From Flavobacteriaceae bacterium (GTDB lineage: Bacteria > Bacteroidota > Bacteroidia > Flavobacteriales > Flavobacteriaceae), in NCBI GenBank assembly GCA_029243245.1, contig JAQWSK010000005.1:124001-188000 (forward strand): 64,000 nt of DNA, given 5' to 3'. Below are positions 28,044 to 37,681 of the stretch, one piece after another. The position numbers and the translations under genes are program-made. The number at the start of each line of letters is the position of its first letter. Position 1 is the stretch's first letter. The notes below the pieces were generated by a model. That model had not been told where the DNA came from. It saw nothing but the letters and a program-made list of their open reading frames with translations, and ran no database searches.

Positions 28044-28117
28044 GGCTCAGTAGTTCAACTGGATAGAATATCAGATTTCGGCTCTGAGGGTTGGGGGTTC
28101 GAATCCTCTCTGGGCCA
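28044..28117 (+). tRNA. tRNA-Arg (anticodon TCG)
   Basis: A 74-base cloverleaf: acceptor stem GGCTCAG/CTGGGCC (one G-U pair), D arm GTTC/GAAT, anticodon stem TCAGA/TCTGA with loop TTTCGGC giving anticodon TCG (reads CGN codons), T arm GGGGG-TTCGAAT-CCTCT, discriminator A. CCA is not encoded (CAA follows). It starts 15 bases after the yqeY-like stop. A TATAAT at 28030-28035 could serve as its own promoter, or it may be processed from the upstream transcript. Confidence 0.95.
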
Positions 28118-28125
28118 CAAAAAAT

Positions 28126-28149
28126 AAATCCACTCATTGAGTGGATTTT
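28126..28149 (+). terminator. Hairpin terminator after tRNA-Arg
   Basis: AAATCCACTC (28126-28135) pairs perfectly with GAGTGGATTT (28139-28148) around a 3-base loop, 9 bases past the tRNA. The stem's T side extends as TTTT. It could end transcripts from the + strand cluster and also, because of the A-run on the other side, from the - strand membrane-protein gene. Confidence 0.75.
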
Positions 28150-28196
28150 CTGTTTAGACTTTTCAATTCTATAAATTTAGTTAAAGGCTTCATTTT

Positions 28197-28901
28197 TCAT
28201 AAAGACTTAGATTTAAAAATCGAAATTTTAGTAAATAGAAAATATGTAACTGCAAATAAAATAATAATTATAATCTCTAGATTTATTAAATAAATAGGCC
28301 ATTCACCAATGATTAATGGATTTTTGACTTTTGGGGGTTCATTTACATACATGTAATTAGAACCTAAATATGAATTTAAAGGAATAAGTATAGCCATAAG
28401 AATATTTAAAAAAATTAAAGTCATCAACCATGAGTAGGGTCTAAGTTTATAATTTAAATAATAATAAAGATATAGTGGAATGAGTATTATCATTCCGTGT
28501 TGTAAATAATAAACCGAATACTCTAATATACTTCCATCATAATCATTTATTTGTGGAGTTAATAAAGCAACAAACCCACCTAAAACACCACCAAAAAAAT
28601 TAAACTCAAATAATTTTTTATTTTTAGGAATAAATAAGATACATATACATATTAAGCCATTTATACTGCATAAATGTAATGGTAAGTGTTCTTTAACGCT
28701 CCATTGACCTGATTCTAAATTTCCTAAATGTGAAATGACAGTAACCAGAAGTAAGAAAAAACCAATTGTCTTTGCAACTAGTAAGTTTTGTCTACTACTT
28801 AGGAATTTACCAATAAAAAGAAAAGACGCAATAAATGAAATTATTATAAATAAATTTCTTGTCCATTCTATAGATAAAAATTCTATGGTGTAAGCCTCCA
28901 T
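28197..28901 (-). CDS. TIGR02206/YwaF-like integral membrane protein
   Basis: The 234-residue protein has six to seven predicted membrane helices and the segment EHLPLHLCSINGLIC about one third along, which is characteristic of the TIGR02206 (YwaF) family. NDYDGSILEYSVYYLQHGMIIL follows, with a conserved-looking His. The family has no established function. It lies 20 bases downstream of rpe on the same strand and may be the last gene of the rpoD-rpe operon. Confidence 0.75.
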   Translation of the reverse strand: MEAYTIEFLSIEWTRNLFIIISFIASFLFIGKFLSSRQNLLVAKTIGFFLLLVTVISHLGNLESGQWSVKEHLPLHLCSINGLICICILFIPKNKKLFEFNFFGGVLGGFVALLTPQINDYDGSILEYSVYYLQHGMIILIPLYLYYYLNYKLRPYSWLMTLIFLNILMAILIPLNSYLGSNYMYVNEPPKVKNPLIIGEWPIYLINLEIIIIILFAVTYFLFTKISIFKSKSL

Positions 28902-28921
28902 ATAATAGATATAATAAGTCT

Positions 28922-29578
28922 CTAATTAATAATTGACTTAAGATTAGTAATTGTATCTAATGGATTGTTTGATTTAAAAACAAAACTTCCAGCAACTAAT
29001 ACATCAGCTCCCGTTTCAATTAATTCTTTAGCATTTTGGTCAGTTACTCCACCATCAATTTCAATTAACGTATTAGAATTTTTTGTATCAATAAGGGTTT
29101 TTAAAGCTCTTATTTTTTTAAATGTGTTTTTGATGAACTTTTGACCGCCAAAACCTGGATTAACACTCATTAAACAAACTAAATCAATATCATTAATAAT
29201 TGAATCTAAAACAGAAATAGGTGTATGAGGATTTAAAGCAACTCCAGCTTTCATTCCATTGCTTTTAATTTCTTGAATAGATCTGTGAAGATGATCACAT
29301 ACTTCGTAATGAATAGTTAATATTTCAGCATTAAGATCAGAAAATTTTTTAATATATCTGTCTGGATTAACTATCATTAGGTGAACATCAAGGGGTTTTT
29401 CAGCATGATTATTTATTGATGCTAGAACTGGCATGCCAAAAGAAATATTAGGAACAAAGACGCCATCCATTATATCTATATGAAACCAATCTGCACTACT
29501 TTCATTAATCATCTTGCAGTCTCTTTCTAAATTACCAAAATCTGCTGCAAGGATTGAAGGTGCGATAAGTTTTTTCAT
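28922..29578 (-). CDS. rpe: Ribulose-phosphate 3-epimerase
   Basis: This TIM-barrel enzyme interconverts ribulose-5-phosphate and xylulose-5-phosphate in the pentose phosphate pathway. The 218 residues begin KKLIAPSILAADFGNLE and show HIDIMDGVFVPNISFG, DVHLMIVNP, MSVNPGFGGQ and IEIDGGV, which carry the metal-binding His/Asp residues and the phosphate site. It is 9 bases downstream of the sigma factor gene. Confidence 0.96.
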   Translation of the reverse strand: MKKLIAPSILAADFGNLERDCKMINESSADWFHIDIMDGVFVPNISFGMPVLASINNHAEKPLDVHLMIVNPDRYIKKFSDLNAEILTIHYEVCDHLHRSIQEIKSNGMKAGVALNPHTPISVLDSIINDIDLVCLMSVNPGFGGQKFIKNTFKKIRALKTLIDTKNSNTLIEIDGGVTDQNAKELIETGADVLVAGSFVFKSNNPLDTITNLKSIIN

Positions 29579-29587
29579 AGATTATTT

Positions 29588-30451
29588 TTACCCAAGATAA
29601 GTTTTTAATATTTTACTTCTTGAAGTATGTTTTAGTCGTCTTATAGCTTTTTCTTTAATTTGTCGAACTCTCTCTCTTGTTAAGTCAAAAGTTTCTCCAA
29701 TTTCTTCTAATGTCATAGCATGTTGGTTCCCTAGGCCAAAATATAATCTAACTACATCGGCTTCTCTAGGAGTTAATGTCTCAAGTGCGCGTTCAATTTC
29801 TGTACGTAAGGATTCATGAAGAAGAGTTCTATCAGGATTAGGAGATTCACCAATATTTAATACATCATATAAATTTGAATCTTCACCCTCCACAAGAGGA
29901 GCATCCATAGAAACATGACGACCGGAATTTTTTAATGATTCTTTAACATCATTAATAGTCATATCTAATTCTTTTGCAATTTCTTCGGGAGAAGGTTGAC
30001 GCTCGTGAGCTTGTTCTAAAAAAGCATAGGTTTTATTAATTTTATTTATTGATCCAATTTTATTTAAAGGAAGCCTTACTATTCTTGATTGTTCAGCTAG
30101 AGCTTGAAGAATGGATTGTCGTATCCACCAAACAGCATATGATATAAATTTAAAACCCCTAGTTTCATCAAATCTTTGAGCAGCTTTAATTAATCCTAAA
30201 TTACCTTCATTAATTAGATCGGGTAGGGTTAATCCTTGATTTTGATATTGTTTTGCAACTGAGACTACAAAACGTAAATTTGCTTTAGTCAATTTTTCTA
30301 ATGCAACTTGATCGCCAGCTTTTATTCTTTGTGCTAATTCTACTTCTTCCTCAGCTGTGATTAAGTCTACTTTACCAATTTCTTGTAGGTATTTATCTAA
30401 AGATGCTGTTTCTCTATTTGTAACCTGTTTTGTAATTTTTAGTTGTCTCAT
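29588..30451 (-). CDS. rpoD: Primary RNA polymerase sigma factor (sigma-70/RpoD, Bacteroidota type)
   Basis: This housekeeping sigma factor recognises the TAnnTTTG promoters seen throughout the window. At 287 residues it lacks the long N-terminal region 1.1 of E. coli RpoD, as in other Bacteroidota. Region 1.2/2: [63 protein letters not shown]. Region 3 follows. Region 4: [15 protein letters not shown] and the helix-turn-helix [23 protein letters not shown]. It is likely transcribed with rpe. Confidence 0.95.
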   Translation of the reverse strand: MRQLKITKQVTNRETASLDKYLQEIGKVDLITAEEEVELAQRIKAGDQVALEKLTKANLRFVVSVAKQYQNQGLTLPDLINEGNLGLIKAAQRFDETRGFKFISYAVWWIRQSILQALAEQSRIVRLPLNKIGSINKINKTYAFLEQAHERQPSPEEIAKELDMTINDVKESLKNSGRHVSMDAPLVEGEDSNLYDVLNIGESPNPDRTLLHESLRTEIERALETLTPREADVVRLYFGLGNQHAMTLEEIGETFDLTRERVRQIKEKAIRRLKHTSRSKILKTYLG

Positions 30452-30514
30452 TTTTTAAATTAGTGTTATACTTGTTTATACGTAATAAATAAAAAAAGGT
30501 TACATAATTTTAAA

Positions 30515-30544
30515 AAAAAAATCTCCTAACTAGGAGATTTTTTT
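30515..30544 (-). terminator. Terminator after pnp
   Basis: A 14-bp perfect inverted repeat (30515-30528 with 30531-30544; core ATCTCCTA/TAGGAGAT) around a 2-base gap, with A-run and T-run on the two sides. It is 23 bases past the pnp stop on the minus strand and separates pnp from rpoD. Confidence 0.85.
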
Positions 30545-30566
30545 AATTATAAATATTTATTTAGTA

Positions 30567-32696
30567 CTAATCTTTCCGATGTGGACGTTCTAATAATGCT
30601 TTTCTAGAAACTTTTTCTTTTCTAGTTCTAGGATCCACGCCAAAATATTTAACTTCTAAAACATCACCAATTTTAAAAACTTCACTAACATTCTCTGTTC
30701 TTTCCCAAGCTATTTCGCTTACATGAAGTAAAACTTCATTACCAGGCGCTTCATTATATTCTACCACTGCTCCAAAATCTAAAATTTTAATTACTTTAAC
30801 CTCGTAATTGTCTCCTTTTACTGGCTTAAATAACAAAGAATCTATTTTTGATAATACAGTTTCAATTCCTTCTTCTCCTGTTCCAAGAATTTCAACAACT
30901 CCTTCTTCAGTTAAAGGATCTTCATTAATCACGATAGTACAACCGGTTACTTTTTGAAGTTCTTGAATCACTTTTCCACCGGGGCCAATAAATGGTCCAA
31001 TAAATTCATTTGGAATTCTTCTAGTTACCATTTTTGGCGAATGTGGCTTTACATCTGCATTAGGTTTTTCAATGGTTTCAGTTATTTTATCTAAAATATG
31101 AAGCCTTCCATCTCTTGCTTGTTTTAAAGCTTTTACTAGTATTTCATATGAAAGGCCTTTAATTTTAATATCCATTTGACATGCAGTTATTCCATCGGAA
31201 GTACCAGTGACTTTAAAATCCATATCACCAAGATGATCTTCATCACCTAAAATATCACTTAAAACAGCAAATCTATCACCATCAGATATTAATCCCATTG
31301 CAATTCCTGAAACTGGACGTTTAATTTGAATACCTGCATCCATGAGTGCCATTGTTCCAGCACAAACTGTAGCCATAGATGATGATCCGTTAGATTCTAA
31401 AACTTCAGATACAACCCTCACAGTATATGGGCAATCCTCAGGAATCATCCCTTTTAAACCGCGTTGAGCTAAATTACCATGTCCAACCTCACGACGTGAG
31501 GTTCCTCTTAAGGGACGAGCTTCACCCGTACAAAAAGGAGGGAAATTATAATGCAAATAGAAATTTTCTTCACCTTCATAAGAAGGCATATCAATTTTAT
31601 TTGAATCTCTTGATGTTCCAAGAGTTACAGTAGCTAATGCTTGAGTTTCTCCACGAGTAAAAATTGAAGATCCATGAGTAGAGGGTAAGTAATCGACCTC
31701 ACACCAAATTGGTCTGATCTCATCAGTTTTACGTCCATCTAATCTAATTCCTTCACTGAGCGTTAATTCACGTATTGCTTCTTTTTCAGCTTTTCTATAA
31801 TAACCTCCAATAAGGTGTCCAAATTCAGCCATTTCATCTTCAGTAAAAGATGCTTCTACTTCTTCTTTGATTTCAGAGAATGAAGCGCTACGTTCAGCTT
31901 TAGAAGTTCCCTTCTTAGCAATAGCGAAACATTTGTCATAAGCCATATTACGAACACGTTTCTCAAGATCTTCATTAGTTTCAGCAGTTTCATATTCACG
32001 AATTTCCTTTCTTCCAAAGGCTTCTGCTAAACGTAATTGAGCAGCTACTTGAACTTTAATTGCTTCGTGTGCGTATTTTATAGCATCTGCCATTTCTTCT
32101 TCAGAAATTTCATCCATTTGACCTTCAACCATCATTACTGAATCTGCTGAAGCCCCAATCATCATATCAAGATCAGATTCTGCTAATTGTGTACGGCTTG
32201 GATTAATAACGAATTCACCATTTACACGAGCTACTCGAGCTTCAGAAATAGCACATTCAAAAGGAAAGTCACTCAATTGAATAGCTGCAGAAGCAGCAAG
32301 ACCGGCTAAAGCATCTGGTATTACATCTTCATCGTTAGACATCAATTGAATCATCACTTGTGTTTCTGCGTGATAATCTTTTGGAAATAATGGACGTAAT
32401 ACACGATCAACTAAACGCATAGTTAAAACTTCACCATCACTAGGGCGAGCTTCTCTTTTAAAAAAGCCTCCTGGATAGCGTCCTGCAGCCGCAAACTTTT
32501 CTCGATAATCTACTGTTAAAGGTAAAAAGTCTACATCTGATTGTTTGTAGTTTGATACAACTGTACATAACAACATGGTTTTTCCCATTTGCACTACAAC
32601 TGAACCGTGGGCTTGCTTTGCAAGTTTACCCGTTTCTATGGAGATTATTCTTCCATCAGGTAGTTTAATCTCTTCTTTATATATTTTTGGTTTCAT
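30567..32696 (-). CDS. pnp: Polyribonucleotide nucleotidyltransferase (PNPase)
   Basis: PNPase degrades RNA 3' to 5' by phosphorolysis. The 709-residue protein has two RNase PH domains ([19 protein letters not shown] in the first; [19 protein letters not shown] and [14 protein letters not shown] in the second), then a KH domain ([17 protein letters not shown]) and an S1 domain ([15 protein letters not shown]). rpsO lies upstream, the usual rpsO-pnp arrangement, and a strong terminator follows. Confidence 0.97.
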   Translation of the reverse strand: MKPKIYKEEIKLPDGRIISIETGKLAKQAHGSVVVQMGKTMLLCTVVSNYKQSDVDFLPLTVDYREKFAAAGRYPGGFFKREARPSDGEVLTMRLVDRVLRPLFPKDYHAETQVMIQLMSNDEDVIPDALAGLAASAAIQLSDFPFECAISEARVARVNGEFVINPSRTQLAESDLDMMIGASADSVMMVEGQMDEISEEEMADAIKYAHEAIKVQVAAQLRLAEAFGRKEIREYETAETNEDLEKRVRNMAYDKCFAIAKKGTSKAERSASFSEIKEEVEASFTEDEMAEFGHLIGGYYRKAEKEAIRELTLSEGIRLDGRKTDEIRPIWCEVDYLPSTHGSSIFTRGETQALATVTLGTSRDSNKIDMPSYEGEENFYLHYNFPPFCTGEARPLRGTSRREVGHGNLAQRGLKGMIPEDCPYTVRVVSEVLESNGSSSMATVCAGTMALMDAGIQIKRPVSGIAMGLISDGDRFAVLSDILGDEDHLGDMDFKVTGTSDGITACQMDIKIKGLSYEILVKALKQARDGRLHILDKITETIEKPNADVKPHSPKMVTRRIPNEFIGPFIGPGGKVIQELQKVTGCTIVINEDPLTEEGVVEILGTGEEGIETVLSKIDSLLFKPVKGDNYEVKVIKILDFGAVVEYNEAPGNEVLLHVSEIAWERTENVSEVFKIGDVLEVKYFGVDPRTRKEKVSRKALLERPHRKD

Positions 32697-32776
32697 TTTT
32701 CAAGGTTTAAGTTAACTGTTGTGTGTTGGGCAACCAATGAAAAAATAAGATATTAACCTGTGATTAAATACTTAGG

Positions 32777-33046
32777 CTATTTTCGTATACTTAATTCTTT
32801 TATTATAGAACGATACCTCTCTATGTCTTTAGATTTTAAATAATCAAGAAGACTTCTTCTTTTACCTACTAATCCTACTAGAGACCTTTCAGTATTAAAA
32901 TCTTTTCTATTACTTTTTAAATGTTCAGATAAGTGGTTTATACGATGAGAGAAAAGTGCTATTTGTCCCTCTGTAGATCCTGTATTAGATTTAGATTTTC
33001 CATATTTTTTAAAAATCTTTTCTTTTATTTCTTTTGATAAATACAT
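32777..33046 (-). CDS. rpsO: 30S ribosomal protein S15
   Basis: S15 binds the central domain of 16S rRNA. The 89 residues contain the family core: GSTEGQIALFSHRINHLSEHLK, DFNTERSLVGLVGKRRSLLDYL and IERYRSIIKELSIRK. It precedes pnp by 80 bases. The promoter box at 33094-33101 and a short leader hairpin lie upstream. Confidence 0.96.
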   Translation of the reverse strand: MYLSKEIKEKIFKKYGKSKSNTGSTEGQIALFSHRINHLSEHLKSNRKDFNTERSLVGLVGKRRSLLDYLKSKDIERYRSIIKELSIRK

Positions 33047-33077
33047 GCCAATATTATTTTAAATGATTTTTATGTAT

Positions 33078-33101
33078 GCGCTTTTAGCGCTTGCAAATAT
33101 A
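33078..33101 (-). promoter_or_regulatory. rpsO promoter -7 box and 5'-terminal leader hairpin
   Basis: On the minus strand TATATTTG (33094-33101) matches TAnnTTTG. Immediately downstream, 33078-33090 reads GCGCTAAAAGCGC, a GC-rich 5-bp hairpin that would lie at or very near the 5' end of the mRNA, 32 bases before the ATG. GC-rich stems are rare in this AT-rich intergenic DNA. Confidence 0.5.
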
Positions 33102-33139
33102 ATTATTTTTAATAAACACCTCTTTTTAATTACAAATTA

Positions 33140-33994
33140 TTATCTGATACATTGATTAAGGATTAAATCAATGTATTTGTTTATCTCATCTTTTAACTTG
33201 CTTCTATGAACAATAAAGTCTAAGAATCCTTTTTCTTTAAGAAATTCACTAGTTTGAAATCCTTCTGGAAGATCTTTACCAGTAGTATCTCTTACTACTC
33301 TGGGTCCAGCAAATGCAATTAAAGCTTTCGGTTCAGCAATATTTATGTCTCCTAACATAGCAAAAGAAGCTGTAGTGCCTCCAGTTGTGGGATCCGTGCA
33401 TAACGAGATAAAAGGTAATTTAGCTTCTGCTAAATGAGCTAATTTTGCTGAAGTTTTTGCCATTTGCATAAGAGATGTTGCAGATTCCATCATTCTAGCT
33501 CCACCAGATTTCGAAATTATCAGTAAAGGAAGTGAGTTTTCAATACAGTAATCAGTTGCTCTAGCAATTTTTTCTCCCACAACAGAGCCCATTGACCCGC
33601 CAATAAATGCAAAATCCATACATGAGATTACTAATTTTTTCCCTTTTGATTTACCAACTGCTGTTCTAATTGCATCATTAAGATTAGTTCTTTTTTGAGC
33701 CTGTTTAATTCTCTCCTTATATTTTTTATTATCAATAAAATTTAAAAAATCTTTTGGTTTTAAGTTTTTGTCTAACTCAGTAAATTCGCCTTCATCAAAA
33801 AGAATTTCAAAGTATTCTTTACTACCTATGTGAACATGGTAATCATCCTCAGGACTTATATAGTAGTTTTCAGCTAGTTGTTGTGTTTCAACAATCTTCC
33901 CTGATGGAGTTTTATACCACAAACCCTTAGGAATATCTTTTTTTTCTTCGGTTTTAGTAAGAATTCCTTTTTCACTTCTTTTAAACCAGCTCAT
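33140..33994 (-). CDS. accD: Acetyl-CoA carboxylase carboxyltransferase beta subunit
   Basis: AccD with AccA transfers CO2 from carboxybiotin to acetyl-CoA, the first committed step of fatty acid synthesis. The 284-residue protein has the crotonase-like core ([49 protein letters not shown]). The N-terminal zinc-ribbon region is present, but the four Cys positions read Thr29, Gly32, Ser47 and Asp50 ([12 protein letters not shown] and [11 protein letters not shown]). I recall the same in other flavobacteria. It lies 12 bases after the aldolase gene. Confidence 0.94.
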   Translation of the reverse strand: MSWFKRSEKGILTKTEEKKDIPKGLWYKTPSGKIVETQQLAENYYISPEDDYHVHIGSKEYFEILFDEGEFTELDKNLKPKDFLNFIDNKKYKERIKQAQKRTNLNDAIRTAVGKSKGKKLVISCMDFAFIGGSMGSVVGEKIARATDYCIENSLPLLIISKSGGARMMESATSLMQMAKTSAKLAHLAEAKLPFISLCTDPTTGGTTASFAMLGDINIAEPKALIAFAGPRVVRDTTGKDLPEGFQTSEFLKEKGFLDFIVHRSKLKDEINKYIDLILNQCIR

Positions 33995-34006
33995 ACTTTT
34001 TTATAA

Positions 34007-35077
34007 TTAATCTAATGTATTAACATTATTTAAATCTTCAAAGGCTTTTTTCAAACGATTAATGAATGTTTCTTCCCCCATTCTTAACCATTTTCTTGGA
34101 TCATAATATTTTTTATTAGGTTGATCAGCGCCATCTGGATTTCCTACCTGAGAGTTGAGGTATTCATACTTATCATTCATATGATCTCTAACACCTTCAG
34201 TAAAAGCATACTGCAAATCAGTGTCAATATTCATTTTCACAACTCCATAACCAATAGATTCTTTAATTTCTTGTTCAGAGGAACCTGACCCACCATGAAA
34301 GACAAAGTCTACAGTATTAGAGGGAAGATTATATTTATTAGAGATATATTCTTGAGAATTTTTTAAGATTTTTGGAGTTAATTTTACGTTTCCAGGTTTG
34401 TAAACTCCATGTACATTACCAAAAGCTGCAGCAATTGTAAATTGAGAGCTAATTTTATTTAATTCTTCAAAAGCATATGAAACTTCTTCAGGTTGTGTAT
34501 AAAGTTTTGACACATCTACATCACTATTATCTACTCCGTCTTCTTCTCCTCCAGTAATTCCTAATTCTATCTCAAGCGTCATAGCCAAAGGCTTCATTCT
34601 TTTTAGATATGTTTTACATATTTCTATATTTTCCTCTAATGGTTCTTCAGAGAGATCTATCATATGAGAACTAAATAATGAATAACCGTTTTTTTTATAA
34701 AAATCTTCACTAGCATCTAAAAGACCATCAATCCATGGTAAAAGTTTTTTAGAACAATGATCGGTATGTAATATTACATATGCGCCATATAATTTTGCTA
34801 ATTCATGAATATGTTTTGCACCTGAAATCGCACCAGAAATTGCAGCTTTCTGATTTAGATTAGAAAGACTTTTACCAGCATTAAAGCAGGATCCCCCATT
34901 TGAGAATTGAATAATTACAGGACTGTTTAGATTCGCTGATGTTTCTAGAACAGCATTAATTGTATTTGATCCAATAACATTAACTGCTGGAATTGCAAAT
35001 TTTTTAGTTTTAGCCAGTTTGAAAATCTTTTGAACATTCTTGCCAGTTACAACCCCTGGAGGAAAAGGTAAACTCAT
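34007..35077 (-). CDS. fbaA: Class II fructose-bisphosphate aldolase
   Basis: This zinc-dependent aldolase cleaves fructose-1,6-bisphosphate in glycolysis and runs in reverse in gluconeogenesis. The 356 residues contain VILHTDHCSKKLLPWIDGLL with zinc-binding His and catalytic Asp, TLEIELGITGGEEDG, AAFGNVHGVYKPG and FVFHGGSGSS. The length fits the E. coli FbaA type. It is in line with accD (12 bases) and follows the outer-membrane gene by 33 bases. Confidence 0.95.
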   Translation of the reverse strand: MSLPFPPGVVTGKNVQKIFKLAKTKKFAIPAVNVIGSNTINAVLETSANLNSPVIIQFSNGGSCFNAGKSLSNLNQKAAISGAISGAKHIHELAKLYGAYVILHTDHCSKKLLPWIDGLLDASEDFYKKNGYSLFSSHMIDLSEEPLEENIEICKTYLKRMKPLAMTLEIELGITGGEEDGVDNSDVDVSKLYTQPEEVSYAFEELNKISSQFTIAAAFGNVHGVYKPGNVKLTPKILKNSQEYISNKYNLPSNTVDFVFHGGSGSSEQEIKESIGYGVVKMNIDTDLQYAFTEGVRDHMNDKYEYLNSQVGNPDGADQPNKKYYDPRKWLRMGEETFINRLKKAFEDLNNVNTLD

Positions 35078-35110
35078 TGATTATTTTTTTCGTAAAATTA
35101 AAAATTAAAA

Positions 35111-37645
35111 TTAGAAAGGATAGTTAATACCAATATTAAATACTGCTTTTTTCAATGAAAATTCGCTAAACCATCTATTTTGCTTTATAAGGGATGGGTT
35201 ATGTGTTTTAAAAGCAGTATCAAATCGAAATACAAAGAAATTAAGATCATAGCGTATTCCAAAACCTGAACCTATTGCAATTTCACTTAAATCAGATATA
35301 TTTTCAAAACGAGACTCCGGGTCCTTCACATTATCTGCTATATTCCAAATATTACCAGCATCAATAAATAGAGCTCCTTTGAGAGGTCCAATTAAAGGAA
35401 AACGATATTCTAAATTGGTTGAAATTTTTAGGTTAGCCTCGTTAAATTCATTGTTATTCTTAGTTGTACCGGGTCCTAACTTATATGCTTTCCATGCTCT
35501 ATTATCATTTGCACCACCAGCAAAATATGAACGGGAAAAAGGTATGTTAGATGAATTTCCAACAGGTAGTGCTATTCCTCCAAAAAATCTAAAAGCTAAG
35601 ACACGATCTCTTCCTGTGGGATAATGTTTAATATAATCAACTTCAGTCTTTATGTATTGAGAGGGTCTTACGCCATTAATAACATATTCCCCATAATCAT
35701 TTTTTTTAGAAGACCATTCTAATAGTTTATTCAACACATTCCCAACCCATTCAAATTTCCATTTTAATTGATGAAAATTTTCATCAATTAAACTTTCTTG
35801 ACTATTAGTGTTGAAAATTAATGAAGAACCTAAAATTAGATTATTTACTGTAAGACGATTTTGCCTCTCACTTATGCTATTTATCCTGTCCAAATCAGCT
35901 TGATTTATAATTTCTAAGTTACCATTTTGAACATCTTCAATAAAAGAATTTGATCCTTCGGGCACGCTTAAATTTCCATCATATCCTAGATATTGATCAC
36001 TGATAAAATTGTTTTTTGCAATAGTATTTAACCGGTCATATGAGTTTTTATAAACATTAAAATAATTTTCAATATTCTTATTATTTACAAATTCAAAATC
36101 TACAAGTTTAAAACTAATTTTTTTTGACTTTTTAGGACTCCATTGATACTCGAAACTACTTCCAAAATATTGTTTATCTAGCCCAATGTTTTCTTGCAAA
36201 GTAGTACCAAAGTTTAATTGAGTAATCGGATCCATTTCTCTAGGTATAAATTTTTCAAAAGAAATGGGTGATATTATTTTAGGGAATTGAATTTTTATAT
36301 CTCCTCCTAGTTCAAATAAATTAAAGAATCTATCATTTGCAATTGCAGAATTTCTTGACGCTCCAAGAGTGCTTTTAATTCTGAAATCTAAAACTTCTGT
36401 ACCCTTAAAAATATTTCTTATTCCAGTACTAATCCCTAACCCCATTCCGATATTTTGAATATTAGAATGAGAAATGTCTATATCTAGTCCTAATGAGAAC
36501 CTTTCTTTAGGAGTCAGAATAATAGAAGCTACTAAAGTACTGTCTGAGCTAGGTTCATATGTTATACTAGGGTATTTGAAATTTCTTAGAGAGTTGAAAT
36601 AACGATATGTTGAGGCTCTATCATTATCACTATACCATTCCCCTTTTTTAATAAAAATAGGATCTGTAATTGCCTTATTTTTATATTTTAATTTTTCTTT
36701 CGAATAGATCTGAAACCCTTTGTATGATGAATTATAATTATAATTTAAATCATTATTAATTAAAGACTCAATAAAAACATTTATTTCATCGACTTTATGT
36801 TTTTTATAAGGTATAGTTATAAGAGTATCATTAACTCTTCTTTGAATAGGGTTTATTTCTATTACTACATCAATTTTTTTATCTATTCCACTACTATCTA
36901 TTTTTGCTATAAATTGCAGACTGTTTTGTTGAAAATTGTACACACCATTATCCCTAAATAACTTTATTAATCTATTTCTTTCCTTTTCAACACTTTGTAT
37001 AGTGAATGAGTTTCCTGGTTTTAAAAAGCTTTTCTTTTTATTATTCAAAAACAAATCACGAAGCTCATTTGATTTTATTTCATCAATAAAATTATCAATT
37101 GTATAGATCTCTTTAAGATCAACCTTATATTTTACCTCTTGAATTTTTGGTTTTAATTTATTTATTTCAAAATTCGAAACAACATCGAAATAACCAAAAT
37201 TTTTATGATATTGATTAAGTCTTTTAATATTGTTTTTAATCAATGAGCTATCAATTAAGCTTGGTTCTTCCCCATTTTTTTTTAGCCATGAGTTTAATTG
37301 AACAGAGTATTTTTCTAGTTGATAAACTTGTTTTGAGGATAACAACTTATTTAATTTTTCTCTTCTCTGGGGTTTTTTATTTAACCATTTCTCAAAATTT
37401 TCTTTAGGTGATTCATTTGCCCACTGATTTAATTGCATTTTAAGTGGTAATCCCAAAAAATAAGTATTTGGTTTAGGTAATATTAGTTGTTTAGCAGGAT
37501 TTGACCTTTTTTCTTCACTATTAATATATAGTCTATTTTCGGATAAAAGATTATCCCCTTTTTTTAAAAACTTTTCACTACTACAACTCATAATTAGTAG
37601 TAAAATGAAAAGTATATTGTGTAATTTTAGAAGTGAAGAATTCAA
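35111..37645 (-). CDS. BamA/TamA-family outer membrane lipoprotein (TamL-like)
   Basis: The 844-residue protein begins with a lipoprotein signal ending in Cys21 (ILLLIMSC), followed by POTRA-like repeats (about residues 150-320) and a C-terminal 16-strand Omp85-type barrel ending in Phe (FNIGINYPF). A lipid-anchored TamA homologue is the definition of TamL in Bacteroidota, which works with TamB in outer-membrane assembly and lipid homeostasis. TamB is not visible nearby. The neighbouring TrmH-family methyltransferase and porT match the flavobacterial arrangement I recall. It has its own -7 box at 37664-37671. Confidence 0.85.
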   Translation of the reverse strand: MNSSLLKLHNILFILLLIMSCSSEKFLKKGDNLLSENRLYINSEEKRSNPAKQLILPKPNTYFLGLPLKMQLNQWANESPKENFEKWLNKKPQRREKLNKLLSSKQVYQLEKYSVQLNSWLKKNGEEPSLIDSSLIKNNIKRLNQYHKNFGYFDVVSNFEINKLKPKIQEVKYKVDLKEIYTIDNFIDEIKSNELRDLFLNNKKKSFLKPGNSFTIQSVEKERNRLIKLFRDNGVYNFQQNSLQFIAKIDSSGIDKKIDVVIEINPIQRRVNDTLITIPYKKHKVDEINVFIESLINNDLNYNYNSSYKGFQIYSKEKLKYKNKAITDPIFIKKGEWYSDNDRASTYRYFNSLRNFKYPSITYEPSSDSTLVASIILTPKERFSLGLDIDISHSNIQNIGMGLGISTGIRNIFKGTEVLDFRIKSTLGASRNSAIANDRFFNLFELGGDIKIQFPKIISPISFEKFIPREMDPITQLNFGTTLQENIGLDKQYFGSSFEYQWSPKKSKKISFKLVDFEFVNNKNIENYFNVYKNSYDRLNTIAKNNFISDQYLGYDGNLSVPEGSNSFIEDVQNGNLEIINQADLDRINSISERQNRLTVNNLILGSSLIFNTNSQESLIDENFHQLKWKFEWVGNVLNKLLEWSSKKNDYGEYVINGVRPSQYIKTEVDYIKHYPTGRDRVLAFRFFGGIALPVGNSSNIPFSRSYFAGGANDNRAWKAYKLGPGTTKNNNEFNEANLKISTNLEYRFPLIGPLKGALFIDAGNIWNIADNVKDPESRFENISDLSEIAIGSGFGIRYDLNFFVFRFDTAFKTHNPSLIKQNRWFSEFSLKKAVFNIGINYPF

Positions 37646-37663
37646 ATTAAATTAATTTATAAT

Positions 37664-37671
37664 CAAAAGTA
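37664..37671 (-). promoter_or_regulatory. -7 promoter box of the TamL-like gene
   Basis: The minus strand reads TACTTTTG, a TAnnTTTG match, 18 bases before the ATG at 37645. The + strand gene starting at 37682 lies so close that its own promoter must overlap this 36-base gap. Confidence 0.5.
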
Positions 37672-37681
37672 CATTTTTTGA

